Shown piece after piece: positions 38,750-50,778 of a stretch of 64,000 bases of DNA. Source of the DNA: Spisula solida (taxonomy: Eukaryota > Mollusca > Bivalvia > Venerida > Mactridae); the NCBI GenBank assembly GCA_947247005.1, contig OX365950.1, forward strand, positions 15,388,720 through 15,452,719, in the 5' to 3' direction. The notes under the pieces were generated by a model. It was not told the DNA's origin and did no database searches. It worked only from the letters and a program-made list of their open reading frames with translations. Both the position numbers and the translations under genes were made by a program. How positions within the stretch are numbered: position 1 is the stretch's first letter; the number at the start of each line of letters is the position of its first letter.

Positions 38750-39010
38750 CCAGGCCCCGATCCCCCGAAGCATCTCAATCTGAGCTGAGATAAATCTCAA
38801 ATACTGTCATGTGTCTTTGAGATAATTTCCATGGGAGACAAGACTCTGAAAGTTGGCTCCACAAAACAGATACATTGTTCTGAGTTTATTACAGTAAATA
38901 TTTTGAACATAAAACTTACCACTGATTTTATATTTATACTCTTGACTTGAGCAAAATCTCAATTTGAGTTGAGATTTCTACTTGAGATGCTTCGGGAGAT
39001 TGGGGCCAGG
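38750..39010. mobile_element. 261-bp MITE with CCAGGCCCC inverted ends
   Basis: CCAGGCCCCGATCCCCCGAA plus GCATCTCAA at the left pairs with TTGAGATGCTTCGGGAGATT plus GGGGCCAGG at the right. AAATCTCAA and TTGAGATTT repeats continue inward. It abuts the LINE fragment at 39020. Second copy at 48510-48770. Confidence 0.82.
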
Positions 39011-39019
39011 TTTCGTACG

Positions 39020-39470
39020 TACTGTATCAATTTGGTTAGAGGACATGAGCCGGTAAAATGTATCTAAACATGGGTTTGTTGTGAAATATACAGAAATCTA
39101 TTTACTTCTTAAATCACTATAAAACGGACAAATTATGACAAAGTGATATTCATCTTCTAAAGATCCTTTATAACAAATGCATATACGGTAAGTACTGCCT
39201 ATCAATATGATAATGTCGTCCTTTTTCTATCATTTAACAATGTAAAGAATGTTTGAAGCTTGGCATGCATCTTTTAAGCTATATCAATAATATTTATGTT
39301 TATATCTGTTGTAAAGTGATGTTTATAATTTATATAATGACACAGTTTACTAGTTTCAGTACAAGCGGATCTCCAATTTTGAACATACTGATCCTTAAGC
39401 CTTTGAACATATTGGAAAAGAAACATTGATTCATTTTCGACATATTGTGATTCCAATAAATTATATAATC
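39020..39470 (-). mobile_element. LINE C-terminal fragment
   Basis: On the minus strand, QRLKDQYVQNWRSACTETSK is followed by a decayed stretch and then CICYKGSLEDEYHFVIICPF and YSDLRSK. This is the helix plus Cys/His knuckle that ends CR1/RTE-like LINE polyproteins. Stops interrupt it. Second copy at 48780-49230. Confidence 0.75.
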
Positions 39471-39485
39471 AAAACCGTTTATATA

Positions 39486-40096
39486 TCAGCCAATCTCTAG
39501 GAAAACCTGCTATTTTGACAAAAACATTGATTTTGAGTTTTTTTTATTATTTAAAAGAGTAAACTTAATGAAGCAAACTGCAAAATAAATTTTGTTAGCA
39601 TCTTGATATTTAACGAGGTTACAGCTGTTTTGTTGAGGCCCTATTCAGACCCTTTTTGCGTGACGTCGCAAACGTCATTCAAGCGCTATTCGACGTCGTT
39701 GTAACAAGCACTTTATAAATACTGCATTTGATCAATTCTTTACATAAACTAGTCAAAATGGTATCAAGTTTTAGAATGATGTTTTAAGTTTTAAAATATG
39801 CATCCAAACTGTAAATGTTCACATTTAGAGAAAGACTACTACTGTTTTAATCAACTAACTCCTCGTTTTTCTCAATCAGAGTACTTTTCTGAAATTGGTC
39901 ACCATAGCAACGAAGTAAATTATTTAGACATAATGCATTTTAAAGCTAAGATATAGTAATACGATATATGGATAAATGACTTAAAACTGAATCTATAGAT
40001 ATGTCATTTTTTCTTATTTGAAAGCATTTTCAAAACCTTGTTACCTGCAGTAATTACCTAATGTCAATATAGCAGGTTTTCCTGGAGACTGGCTCA
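39486..40096. mobile_element. 611-bp MITE, GCCAGTCTCCAGG family
   Basis: The left end is slightly worn (CAGCCAATCTCTAGGAAAAC); the right end is TTTTCCTGGAGACTGGCTCA. The interior matches the 11570 element, including GTGACGTCGCAAACGTCATT and AACTCCTCGTTTTTCTCAAT. Second copy at 49246-49856. Confidence 0.8.
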
Positions 40097-40173
40097 TATA
40101 CATTAGTTCTAATATCAGTTGCCCTATTACAATAACCGTTGTGATCATAAAATAACAGAATTTCATAACAGAG

Positions 40174-40593
40174 TCATACATTTCCAGGCGTTTTTAACAA
40201 TTTTAACCAGTATTCTAAACAACGTTTTGAAGCATTTATATTAATTTGATATCGACCAACATCACCAAGAACTGCATTATAACATAAGGATATACTACCA
40301 TTCATAAATATTTTACACGAGTACACTTGCACATTCTCAATACTTAATCTGTAAATACATGTATACCCAGAAGAGTTTAAAATGCATTCAACATTTTCCA
40401 TTTTAGCAGTTTTTGTCACATAGCAAAGCCAATTCTTCTCATCTAAACAACTGTCATTTAGTTGTTGTGCCTTGTTTAATATAAACTTGCCGGGATCATG
40501 ACAGCCGTGAAATAATGAACATTCACATATTTGACATAAGCACGCATTGTAGCGGTAATGATGAAATTCATACAACAAACTACTTGTGTACAT
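40174..40593 (-). CDS. Uncharacterised 139-codon Cys-rich open reading frame, copy 1
   Basis: I do not recognise this frame. From the first ATG it runs 139 codons with 12 cysteines (C-x-C-x2-C-x-C near the start, then spaced singly) and N-glycosylation motifs NSS, NGS and NAS. It has no signal peptide or membrane helix. The pattern would suit an extracellular disulfide-bonded domain, but no splice partners were found and it may be chance. It lies at the right end of the first 9,760-bp unit. Confidence 0.25.
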   Translation of the reverse strand: MYTSSLLYEFHHYRYNACLCQICECSLFHGCHDPGKFILNKAQQLNDSCLDEKNWLCYVTKTAKMENVECILNSSGYTCIYRLSIENVQVYSCKIFMNGSISLCYNAVLGDVGRYQININASKRCLEYWLKLLKTPGNV

Positions 40594-42587
40594 CAAACAT
40601 TAAAGACGTTGGCAGAGGGGTGATGATATGAGGAGCTTATGCCTCGATGTCCATTTAAATAACAGCTATATAATGTATACGCCCGACTTAGTATCAGTAC
40701 ATGAACCTCATTATTTTTTCTCAGAAAAGTAAATGAAATGTACACGCTAATAATGAGGGCAAATTGACAACCGAGTCCCTTTTGGGCAGAATTCAACTAT
40801 GATCAATTTGAATGGTTTAGTTCCAGACACAAAGCTCTGTCGTGTTAATAACAGCCTACATACGGACTGCTGCTGACATATGTACAACGCAAATGTAGGC
40901 CTAAATCACATTAGGTGTATTGTATGTCGATTGTTATTGATACCAATAGTAACATTGTTAATACTGCTCCAAAATTTTCATCTGGGTCATGGTAATATTA
41001 GCTCACTGCTATGAATACATATTACGGACCAGACAGAACACGAAACACATTTAATGGTTATATGAAACACAATAATTAAGCCGATTATGCAAGTTACCTG
41101 GCATTTATGAAAGATACATAAGTTGTGCATTTTTATAGGTTAGGAAACTAATCACGATGGAACACAAATAATAAAATCACGATAAAAGCCGGTCTCGCTC
41201 AACTGGTTGATATAGGATCTAGCCGGACAAAACAACGTTTATATCGTAACTAATATTTGCAAGTGTTTGTTTATATTTTTTTCCTTTGGAAACATTTAAA
41301 GGCGAGCGTTTTTCAATAGACCAACTGCGAACGAAGGTCTCTTTTTACCAAATATGTCCGCAACTGCCAACGATATCATCTCCCTTAAGACTATTAAACT
41401 CGATTGGATTTTCTTTGTGTTGACTTAGTGATAGGAGTTGAACATATCAAACTTCTAGACACATATTTCGTTTTCATTTACCAACTAATAGTGTCTTGCA
41501 AATCAACGGATGTGCAATCTTGACAAGCATACTTCTTTATTGTCTTGAGTTTATATTAACTAGCCTAATGTAGACATCCATTCTTGACATATCCTTGCAT
41601 TTAATTAATTTCTTATTTAGTAGAGATGTTCTAAGCTTGTGATAATTTCCCACGGGATGACGTTCCGAATATTACTATTTGTTATTTAAAACACAAATAG
41701 TTACTTACTTAGTTTAATTGAATAAAGCATATCCTTGAAAAATAAACGAGTCGAAAACTTTTCGCTTTAAGTATTCAACATATAAGAATGATTTGTTATT
41801 TCATTCCCTTGTGTAAACAATGAAAGTGTTTTTAGACGCCATGAGGACAAATTTGGTATCATATTATGAAGATATAAGACAAAACGAAATTATGTTATAA
41901 AAGTGCAAACTGAAAACACGATGTTATGGTTTTAGTCAATGGCAGAGACATCCGAGTGTAACAGGCTGACAGGCTTTAGAGCCAGGCGGCAAACATACTA
42001 AAAATAGCGAGATGGAATATTAGTCTACACATACAAAGGCTCAACAAGAAACACTTTATGCTAATTTGACGCTTTGATGGGTTAACCACTCAATATCGAT
42101 TGCATTTAGCCCGTTGTCTTCAAATAACACAAAACTAAAATGCCGTAATTGTGAATCAAATTGAGAATTATGCTTGACAAATTCAAATGTTTATGCTAGA
42201 CATGGCTCGAAACACAGGTAACTGTATCATCGATAAAGAGTTTAAAACATTATATACAATTTATGTTATCTTAGAAAGGTAAATTTGTGGTCAATGATTC
42301 ATGGTATCAAATACAAGAATTGGCTTTCGACATCTTCATAAAGTACTAACAGTCATACACAGCTTTGTTTGAACTTCCTCAATGCAAAATCCTATCGAAA
42401 TGTATCAACTACATATAGTTCAAAAGTTTTGCCATAAAAAGTTTATCACCATGCCTAGTCAGTCACTAAGATGCATTCTATAACTAGAAATTCATACCCT
42501 CGGACAAATTGTGTCTAGCATCGGAGTAAATTTAAATGTGCCAAGGTAAATCTAATCCCACCATGCATAAAGAAGAAATGATTTGTA

Positions 42588-43360
42588 CAAACTTCAATTT
42601 GACATTTGACCTGTAACAGTGACCTTGGCATTTGAGAGAGGAACATGGGTTTGTCCCATGACACTCCGATTTATAGAGGTTAACATTCATGCCAATTATA
42701 AGCAAGATTGGTCACATGCATGACAAAGTAATGGTCTGGACAAAAGTCAACTTGACCTTTGACCTCCAACTGTAACATTGACTTTTAGACAGGAACCTTG
42801 GTATGTGCATGAGACTTTATCTCAAGGAGGGTAACATTCATACCAAATATATAAATGACTAGTCAATGTATGAAAAGGTTATGGTCCGGACAATCTTCAA
42901 TTCGACCTTTGACCCCCAACTGTTATCTTGACCTTTAAGAGAGGAACCCGGGGGTTGTGCATGACACTCCGCTTTTTTAAGGTTAACATTCATGTAAAAA
43001 ATATAGGAATAAGTGGTCAATGTATGACAAAGTTCTGGGCCGGACAAGCTTCAATTTGACCTTTGACCTCCAACTGTGATCTTAACCTTTGAGATAGGAA
43101 CCCGGGGGTTGTGCATGACACTCCGCTTTATTAAGGTTAACATTCATGTCAAATATAGGAATAAGTGGTCAATGTATGACAAAGTTATGGGCCGGACAAG
43201 CTTCAATTTGCCCTTTGACCTCAAACTTTGACCTTGACCGATAAGATAGGAATCTGGGATCTGTGCATAACACTCCTCCTCATGGAGGTGAACATTCATG
43301 CCAAATATAAGCAATATTGGTCAAAGCATGACAAAGTTATGGTCCGGACAAATCGGACAG
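42588..43360. repeat. 152-bp tandem array, second copy
   Basis: Copy of the 32828-33600 array carried by the 9,760-bp duplication, with the same five units. Confidence 0.88.
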
Positions 43361-43381
43361 ACGCACGCACTTAAGCACTAA

Positions 43382-43657
43382 CTGTAGGCATTTGGTTTCA
43401 ACTAGCCGTACATTTATGATTCGCCCTAGTCACTGATCGAGTGTAGACGGTTTGGCAGCACCCACTGCCGCAACGGATATGATGTCACAGGAACGAACTT
43501 GCATCCGTGTTTACTGTGACAACTGTAGAAATCTGGGTATCAGCTTTCGTAACGTCATTCTCGTTGCGCCCCAACCTTATACTCTCTTCAGTACCCGGAT
43601 CCATCAGTGACTAGGGCAAATCATTAATTTACGGCGAGTTGAAACCAAATACCTATG
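43382..43657. mobile_element. 276-bp MITE, second copy
   Basis: Copy of 33622-33897 inside the second 9,760-bp unit. It was duplicated passively, because the flanks are the same. Confidence 0.75.
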
Positions 43658-46600
43658 GCACTAATGCACGCACGCACATACACCAAAAGTGGCGACTAAG
43701 TCCCGCCCACCGACGAAAACGGCCCTACCTGATTATTTTGTAATTTCCATTCAATTCTATATATGTTTACATCATTATAATGATGAAGTTCTCTAGTTAC
43801 TGAATATCAAAATCTAATTAACATAACATGCACCTTGGTCAGATTCCCGAACCTTTCTAAGATTAAATAAATTTTATAACAAAGATATAAAACAATGTTC
43901 TGTATCAATGATACAGTTACCTGTGGCTAGATATTATTCATAGCAAGTATTAATTAGATACACTACAAAGAGAAACACTTTGTTAACTTATTCAATTTCG
44001 TCTTGAAATAATATCAATAAAGGGACATAATTCATTCTGTCGTACGCCTTGTGTCCACGATGAGTGCACGATCGTTGATACTTTGACATACACTTACTGA
44101 ACTAAGTATGTTTTAGCGTTCTTTTTGTGCTCTGCTGGTTAAGTCAAGTGCTGCCGTTACTATTATCTCAAAACTACTCCGAAAGCACACGTACACAAGG
44201 GCATGCTTTCCAATGTGATTGTATGCCGCTTATCTTCAACAGTCATAATTAAAGGACATTTACAATGATAAGTGTCATTCCTATTGACAGGAGGTGCCAT
44301 CATGAGGTTTATTATATGATAAATCGTGATATTTCGTTTTACGAATGTCATTTAAGCAATCAGGCCAGTGTAATTCGACATAGCAGCTATTCCCACAAGC
44401 TATCATATATGCCACTTTTTTCTGAGTCTAACCTTTAAACGTGGGTATATTACAGGCACGGTCAGGCATATGTCATGTTATGCCCCCCGCTCTACCCCAA
44501 TACAAATGTGCTACCCAGGAACACCCTACTAACCCAAACTCAACAACCATTCATATTATGAAGGTTTGTTAATAGCAATGCTCTGAACAAACTATTTAAA
44601 CATTACCAGAGGTGTCCCTCTTATATTTGAACCTCCGACATTTTCATGCGGACAAGACAATAACGAAATGTCTCTATTCAACCATATACAATTATGTGTC
44701 AAGCAACACATACACACACAGTGTATTATATTTTCAATGTCATTCTGTCCAAAAACGTTTTCAAACGTTAGGAGCATGGTAATGTGCGCTATGTTTTTCT
44801 TTTGTAGAATAAACATGAGTTCCATTTCATTAATTATAACAAAAACAGCAATTGTCATGTAACCGGCCGCGAACTCATGTTGCTTTAACGAATTTCAACT
44901 TCTTGGAAGTCTCGTAGCTAATTCTAAAAGCAGTCTGCTCTTTCACGATAAATGTCTCAATGATAAATCATGGTCTTATCAGAGGTATGTAGCATACTCG
45001 AGCGTTAGAGATGATTGTCTCCCTTATATTTGTGTTTGTATAGCGCTGATGTACACCGATTGTTTCCGAGTTTCTCTTTCATCATTTTCGAAATTACAAG
45101 ATTTATAGTTCAGCTTGAAACTACTTCCTTTATTGACATTATGCGTTTGATTATTGCATATTTCCTATTTATCATATAACCAATGGTTACGATTATTGAC
45201 ATGTTTGGCATTTTCAACATTATTTCATTTCACTTATGAGAGCAGCAGAACGCTAAAAACCCTTTAGTGACGAAAAACACTAATAGTCTTAACAGAAATG
45301 GCATATCTATGGTCTACCAACACCTTCTTGGTGCTTCTTTGTGGGTGTATGACATTCAAAAAGTCAAATTCCACACCCTCTATAAAATTGAATCTTATTG
45401 CAAACAAAGCAAACAGTGAGTGAATATGTTACCTGACACAATATTATACGCGGTTGAAAGACTTACCTAATTTATGTCGGGTTAGCATGGAAATATCGGA
45501 TATTCAACGCTGTTCAAGTATAAGTTGGGTCGGACATCTCTCGTAGTTAGGTGTTGTACCAGTATCTATGCCTGTCTGGTTCTCAAGCTTCTGGGTTTCT
45601 AATTGACCTATGTTGACCACGGTAAGCGTCAAGACCAAGACATAGTTATGCATACATTTTTATAATACGAACTATAGAAAATACACCGGCAATAACATTT
45701 TGAAGCCTAAAAGTAACAACTTGCAGCTATTTTAGAATGTCCCTCGTTTTAAGACAAATAAAATGCAATGTAAGACGAATGTCCCTGTCTGTCTACATAA
45801 TTACAGCAAATCAAACTATCAATGTTTATACTTTTTATACTACGATCAATATTCAAATTCAAATTGTTTTGCATTAAATAGGCCTCCGGCCCATACACAA
45901 TCAAACATATACAATGTGATGAATCACACGTACATAGATGCACCGGGCTGAGTGACATTGTATTAGTATTTATGTAGTAAAGTTAAGAAAACCCTCTTAA
46001 ATGACAAAAAAGTCATGCTCTTTGAAATAAACTTAAGTTCTTGGATAATACAGAACTAAGTCTTTTTTTTTCTAATGAGTCATGTAAAAATATCTTCTGT
46101 CGTTGCTATGGTGACCAATTTCTGAAGAGTATCCATTTTGAGAAAACGAGGGGTTAGTGGTTGAAAACAGTAGCTACGTTTCTCTAAAAGCTAAAAAACA
46201 AGATTTAGAAATGTTTTATTAAAAAACGAATATGATTCTAAAATGTGATAAAATTGGAAAAGTTTACGTCAAGAACTCATCGAATACTGGATTTATGAAC
46301 TTCTTGTTAACGTAACGTCAAATAACGTTTGAATGACGTTTGCGACATTACTAACATAGCAGGGGGGTGGTTAGTTTTAAAAGCTTGTAACTTTGTAATT
46401 TGAAGTTATATACTCTGTATTCCTAGATACTTTCGCGGATACAATATTTCGCGTTTTTCATACCGTCGGCATATTCGCGGCTACTAATTTTCACGGAATC
46501 ATAACGCCCGCGAATCCGCGAAACTAAAGTCGCTACGGCATAAAGGTATGTTTGACACATCTTGCAATTTCAATAGGACTGTTTGTCATCACCATCCCTG

Positions 46601-47418
46601 TGTATGTACACAAATCAAATTCAATTGATTGTGATCTTAGCTGACCTGATAACAATTGCGATGATCAATTAATCTCTTTATAACAAAGGATTTCATGAAG
46701 TATTTTCACTAGGTGTTATCAACATTAACCGGTTAATAGTTACAATTATGAATTAACCACCAAACATACATGTTTAACAAATAAATGTGAAATGATTATT
46801 GTGAATACCTGTACAGGAATACATTGACTTTAATCGTGACAAAAACAAATTTTACGTAGAAGTAAACTGATTCGTTAACACCCAACCATGTACCCCTGTG
46901 CTTGTTTACATTGAGAACATTACACGCTACGTCATAGCAGTGTTTATGTCTGCACAAGCTACAATATGCACGATTCTTAGAGGAAATTAGCGCAATTGTT
47001 CTTAGATTTTATAAAGATGGATTTATTGAGAGAAGTTCCCACGTCATGTATGTGCAAGTACAATTATCCTTCGTCGAATGTTTTGCGATTTTAGCATGTT
47101 TAGTGTGAAGAAGCTAGAAACGTTCGCAGATTCGTTGGAGGGAACATTTTCGCGGCTATTAAACTTCGCGAAATGATACCTCCCGTGAAAGTCGCTAACT
47201 TAAAATGCGCGAAACCATTTCTAGGAATACAGTATTGCTCAAATTTTCAGAAAATGTTCATCTTGTCTTCCTAATGCTATAGTATCATGATTTTCATTAT
47301 TTTGTCACTAAGCCCGGTTTTCCTGGAGAACGGCTCATATATTAACAAGGACTAGTCACATTTTATATGGATAAATATCAATCAGTATCTACTAATCTAA
47401 GATAGACTAATATATATA

Positions 47419-48036
47419 TGAGCCAGTCTCCAGGAAAACCTGCTATAATGACATTATGTAATTACTATATGTAACAAGATTTTAATAAAGCTCTAAAATA
47501 AGGAAAAATACATATCTATTGATTCTATTTTAAGTAATTGACCCATATAGTACTATACCTTTAAGTTAGCTTTAAATTCTCCTATGAATTATGTCGAAAA
47601 CACATACTTCGTTGCTATAGTGACCAATTTCAGAAAAGTACTCAGATTGAGAAAAACGAGGATTTAGTGGTTTAAAACAGAAGTAGTCTTTCTCTGAATG
47701 CAAACAATTTCGATTTTGATATATATTTTGAAAAGTGAAACATAGTTATAGAATTTGGTACTATTTTGAACAGTTTATGTCAAGAATTGATCAAATGATG
47801 TAATAATGAAATATTTATTTCAGTTACGTCGAATAACGTTTGAATGACGTTTGCGACGTCACACAAAAAGCTCCGAATAGGGACTCTACAAAAACAGCTG
47901 TAACTTCCTTAAAACTCAAGATATTAACATAATTTCTTTTGCAATTTGCTTATTTAACATTATCCTGTAATACTAAGGAAAATCTTAAAGTCAATATTTT
48001 TGTCAAAAATAGCAGGTTTTCCTGGAGACTGGCTCA
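47419..48036. mobile_element. 618-bp MITE, second copy
   Basis: Copy of 37659-38276 inside the second 9,760-bp unit. Confidence 0.82.
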
Positions 48037-48509
48037 TATATATATCTAACATACAGATCACTCAAACAGCACTATGAACCAATCAAACCTATGCAATATT
48101 ACAAGCGTGCAGATTACTTAAACAAAGAGACCAAATATTATTTAGCAGACTTATCAGTTAATCATAGAATAAGCATTATGAGCATACGTACCAGTAAGTC
48201 ATTACACAGGGATACATTTCAGCATATAACTAAACATAAACATAGACGCAACTGGCATACATTGGTCATACACGAAATATTACAATTACATAAATCACAC
48301 AAATGTGAATAAATATTATCTATCATATAATTAATCAAATACAGACCTTTTTCATATAAAGTTCTAAACATGCATGTATCACAGTACCTGTACAACAATG
48401 AAAAACATTTCAAACATGCATATAACAAAACATAATTATTTATACACATATTAATCAAACATGGATATATATTGATTCCTTTCTTGTGAAGCATAATATA
48501 TGAACATAG

Positions 48510-48770
48510 CCAGGCCCCGATCCCCCGAAGCATCTCAATCTGAGCTGAGATAAATCTCAAATACTGTCATGTGTCTTTGAGATAATTTCCATGGGAGACA
48601 AGACTCTGAAAGTTGGCTCCACAAAACAGATACATTGTTCTGAGTTTATTACAGTAAATATTTTGAACATAAAACTTACCACTGATTTTATATTTATACT
48701 CTTGACTTGAGCAAAATCTCAATTTGAGTTGAGATTTCTACTTGAGATGCTTCGGGAGATTGGGGCCAGG
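48510..48770. mobile_element. 261-bp MITE, second copy
   Basis: Copy of 38750-39010 inside the second 9,760-bp unit. Confidence 0.82.
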
Positions 48771-48779
48771 TTTCGTACG

Positions 48780-49230
48780 TACTGTATCAATTTGGTTAGA
48801 GGACATGAGCCGGTAAAATGTATCTAAACATGGGTTTGTTGTGAAATATACAGAAATCTATTTACTTCTTAAATCACTATAAAACGGACAAATTATGACA
48901 AAGTGATATTCATCTTCTAAAGATCCTTTATAACAAATGCATATACGGTAAGTACTGCCTATCAATATGATAATGTCGTCCTTTTTCTATCATTTAACAA
49001 TGTAAAGAATGTTTGAAGCTTGGCATGCATCTTTTAAGCTATATCAATAATATTTATGTTTATATCTGTTGTAAAGTGATGTTTATAATTTATATAATGA
49101 CACAGTTTACTAGTTTCAGTACAAGCGGATCTCCAATTTTGAACATACTGATCCTTAAGCCTTTGAACATATTGGAAAAGAAACATTGATTCATTTTCGA
49201 CATATTGTGATTCCAATAAATTATATAATC
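48780..49230 (-). mobile_element. LINE C-terminal fragment, second copy
   Basis: Copy of 39020-39470 inside the second 9,760-bp unit. Confidence 0.75.
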
Positions 49231-49245
49231 AAAACCGTTTATATA

Positions 49246-49856
49246 TCAGCCAATCTCTAGGAAAACCTGCTATTTTGACAAAAACATTGATTTTGAGTTT
49301 TTTTTATTATTTAAAAGAGTAAACTTAATGAAGCAAACTGCAAAATAAATTTTGTTAGCATCTTGATATTTAACGAGGTTACAGCTGTTTTGTTGAGGCC
49401 CTATTCAGACCCTTTTTGCGTGACGTCGCAAACGTCATTCAAGCGCTATTCGACGTCGTTGTAACAAGCACTTTATAAATACTGCATTTGATCAATTCTT
49501 TACATAAACTAGTCAAAATGGTATCAAGTTTTAGAATGATGTTTTAAGTTTTAAAATATGCATCCAAACTGTAAATGTTCACATTTAGAGAAAGACTACT
49601 ACTGTTTTAATCAACTAACTCCTCGTTTTTCTCAATCAGAGTACTTTTCTGAAATTGGTCACCATAGCAACGAAGTAAATTATTTAGACATAATGCATTT
49701 TAAAGCTAAGATATAGTAATACGATATATGGATAAATGACTTAAAACTGAATCTATAGATATGTCATTTTTTCTTATTTGAAAGCATTTTCAAAACCTTG
49801 TTACCTGCAGTAATTACCTAATGTCAATATAGCAGGTTTTCCTGGAGACTGGCTCA
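49246..49856. mobile_element. 611-bp MITE, second copy
   Basis: Copy of 39486-40096 inside the second 9,760-bp unit. Confidence 0.8.
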
Positions 49857-49933
49857 TATACATTAGTTCTAATATCAGTTGCCCTATTACAATAACCGTT
49901 GTGATCATAAAATAACAGAATTTCATAACAGAG

Positions 49934-50353
49934 TCATACATTTCCAGGCGTTTTTAACAATTTTAACCAGTATTCTAAACAACGTTTTGAAGCATTTATA
50001 TTAATTTGATATCGACCAACATCACCAAGAACTGCATTATAACATAAGGATATACTACCATTCATAAATATTTTACACGAGTACACTTGCACATTCTCAA
50101 TACTTAATCTGTAAATACATGTATACCCAGAAGAGTTTAAAATGCATTCAACATTTTCCATTTTAGCAGTTTTTGTCACATAGCAAAGCCAATTCTTCTC
50201 ATCTAAACAACTGTCATTTAGTTGTTGTGCCTTGTTTAATATAAACTTGCCGGGATCATGACAGCCGTGAAATAATGAACATTCACATATTTGACATAAG
50301 CACGCATTGTAGCGGTAATGATGAAATTCATACAACAAACTACTTGTGTACAT
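49934..50353 (-). CDS. Uncharacterised 139-codon Cys-rich open reading frame, copy 2
   Basis: Identical in translation to the frame at 40174-40593. This copy begins about 246 bases past the stop codon of the GPR158-like gene on the same strand, so it may simply lie within that gene's 3' UTR. It is not recognised. Confidence 0.25.
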   Translation of the reverse strand: MYTSSLLYEFHHYRYNACLCQICECSLFHGCHDPGKFILNKAQQLNDSCLDEKNWLCYVTKTAKMENVECILNSSGYTCIYRLSIENVQVYSCKIFMNGSISLCYNAVLGDVGRYQININASKRCLEYWLKLLKTPGNV

Positions 50354-50416
50354 CAAACATTAAAGACGTTGGCAGAGGGGTGATGATATGAGGAGCTTAT
50401 GCCTCGATGTCCATTT

Positions 50417-50598
50417 ACCTCTTAATGTGTGCTTTCACCTCGTAGTAGTGTTGTGAACAATGTTCTGCTTCATGAGGTATTAATAATGTCCTATATCGGG
50501 CAACATTGTTCTGCTTAAAATGACTTCATTCCTGTTCTGTCTTGGTGAACAGTATTCTGCCATTATGTCTAGTCTTAATGTCCTTTCGTGTCGTCCTT
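50417..50598 (-). other. Proximal 3' UTR/flank of the GPR158-like gene
   Basis: It lies between the stop codon and the edge of the 9,760-bp duplication. It contains two loosely repeated phrases (AACAATGTTCTGCTTCATGA and AACATTGTTCTGCTTAAAAT on the + strand). No AATAAA is seen on the minus strand here, so the transcript probably continues into the duplicated DNA. Confidence 0.4.
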
Positions 50599-50778
50599 CT
50601 AACCTTCCACTACATTCCAGTTAATTTGTGTAGATTGGTTAGAGGTTGGTGATTTGGTGAACTGGTTGTTGGTATATACACCGGAGGAGAGAGTTCTTGA
50701 TCTTGTGTGTATACTGGTTGTTCTAGAGAGACTATCTTGTCTTCCAGGTCCATTTGTCTCTTTTCTTAGTGCAAACAT
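50599..50778 (-). CDS. GPR158-like: GPR158-like terminal exon: short Ser/Thr/Arg-rich tail
   Basis: Acceptor TAACTGTTTAG; phase 0 fits the TM7 exon. It has 59 codons plus TAG: MFALRKETNGPGRQDSLSRT, TSIHTRSRTLSSGVYTNNQF, and an Asn/Ser-rich end. RQDS and RTTS resemble basophilic-kinase sites. It is far shorter than the roughly 500-residue tail of human GPR158. There is no domain to confirm it, so it rests on phase, splice sites and composition. Confidence 0.7.
   Translation of the reverse strand: MFALRKETNGPGRQDSLSRTTSIHTRSRTLSSGVYTNNQFTKSPTSNQSTQINWNVVEG

Larger units (their letters stand above)
30897..40656. repeat. Recent tandem duplication, unit 1 (9,760 bp)
   Basis: Repeated at an exact offset of 9,760 as 40657-50416. 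The junction at 40656/40657 joins ...GTCCATTT to AAATAACAGC, with one base of ambiguity. All elements inside recur in the second unit with the same spacing. I found only two substitutions: A at 34229 against T at 43989, and A at 37345 against G at 47105. No inverted repeats or target duplication bound the unit, so it is not a transposon. Confidence 0.97.
40657..50416. repeat. Recent tandem duplication, unit 2 (9,760 bp)
   Basis: Second copy of 30897-40656. Its right end falls 182 bp beyond the stop codon of the minus-strand GPR158-like gene, so the duplicated segment starts in that gene's 3' flank or 3' UTR. Internal features are at unit 1 coordinates plus 9,760. Confidence 0.97.
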
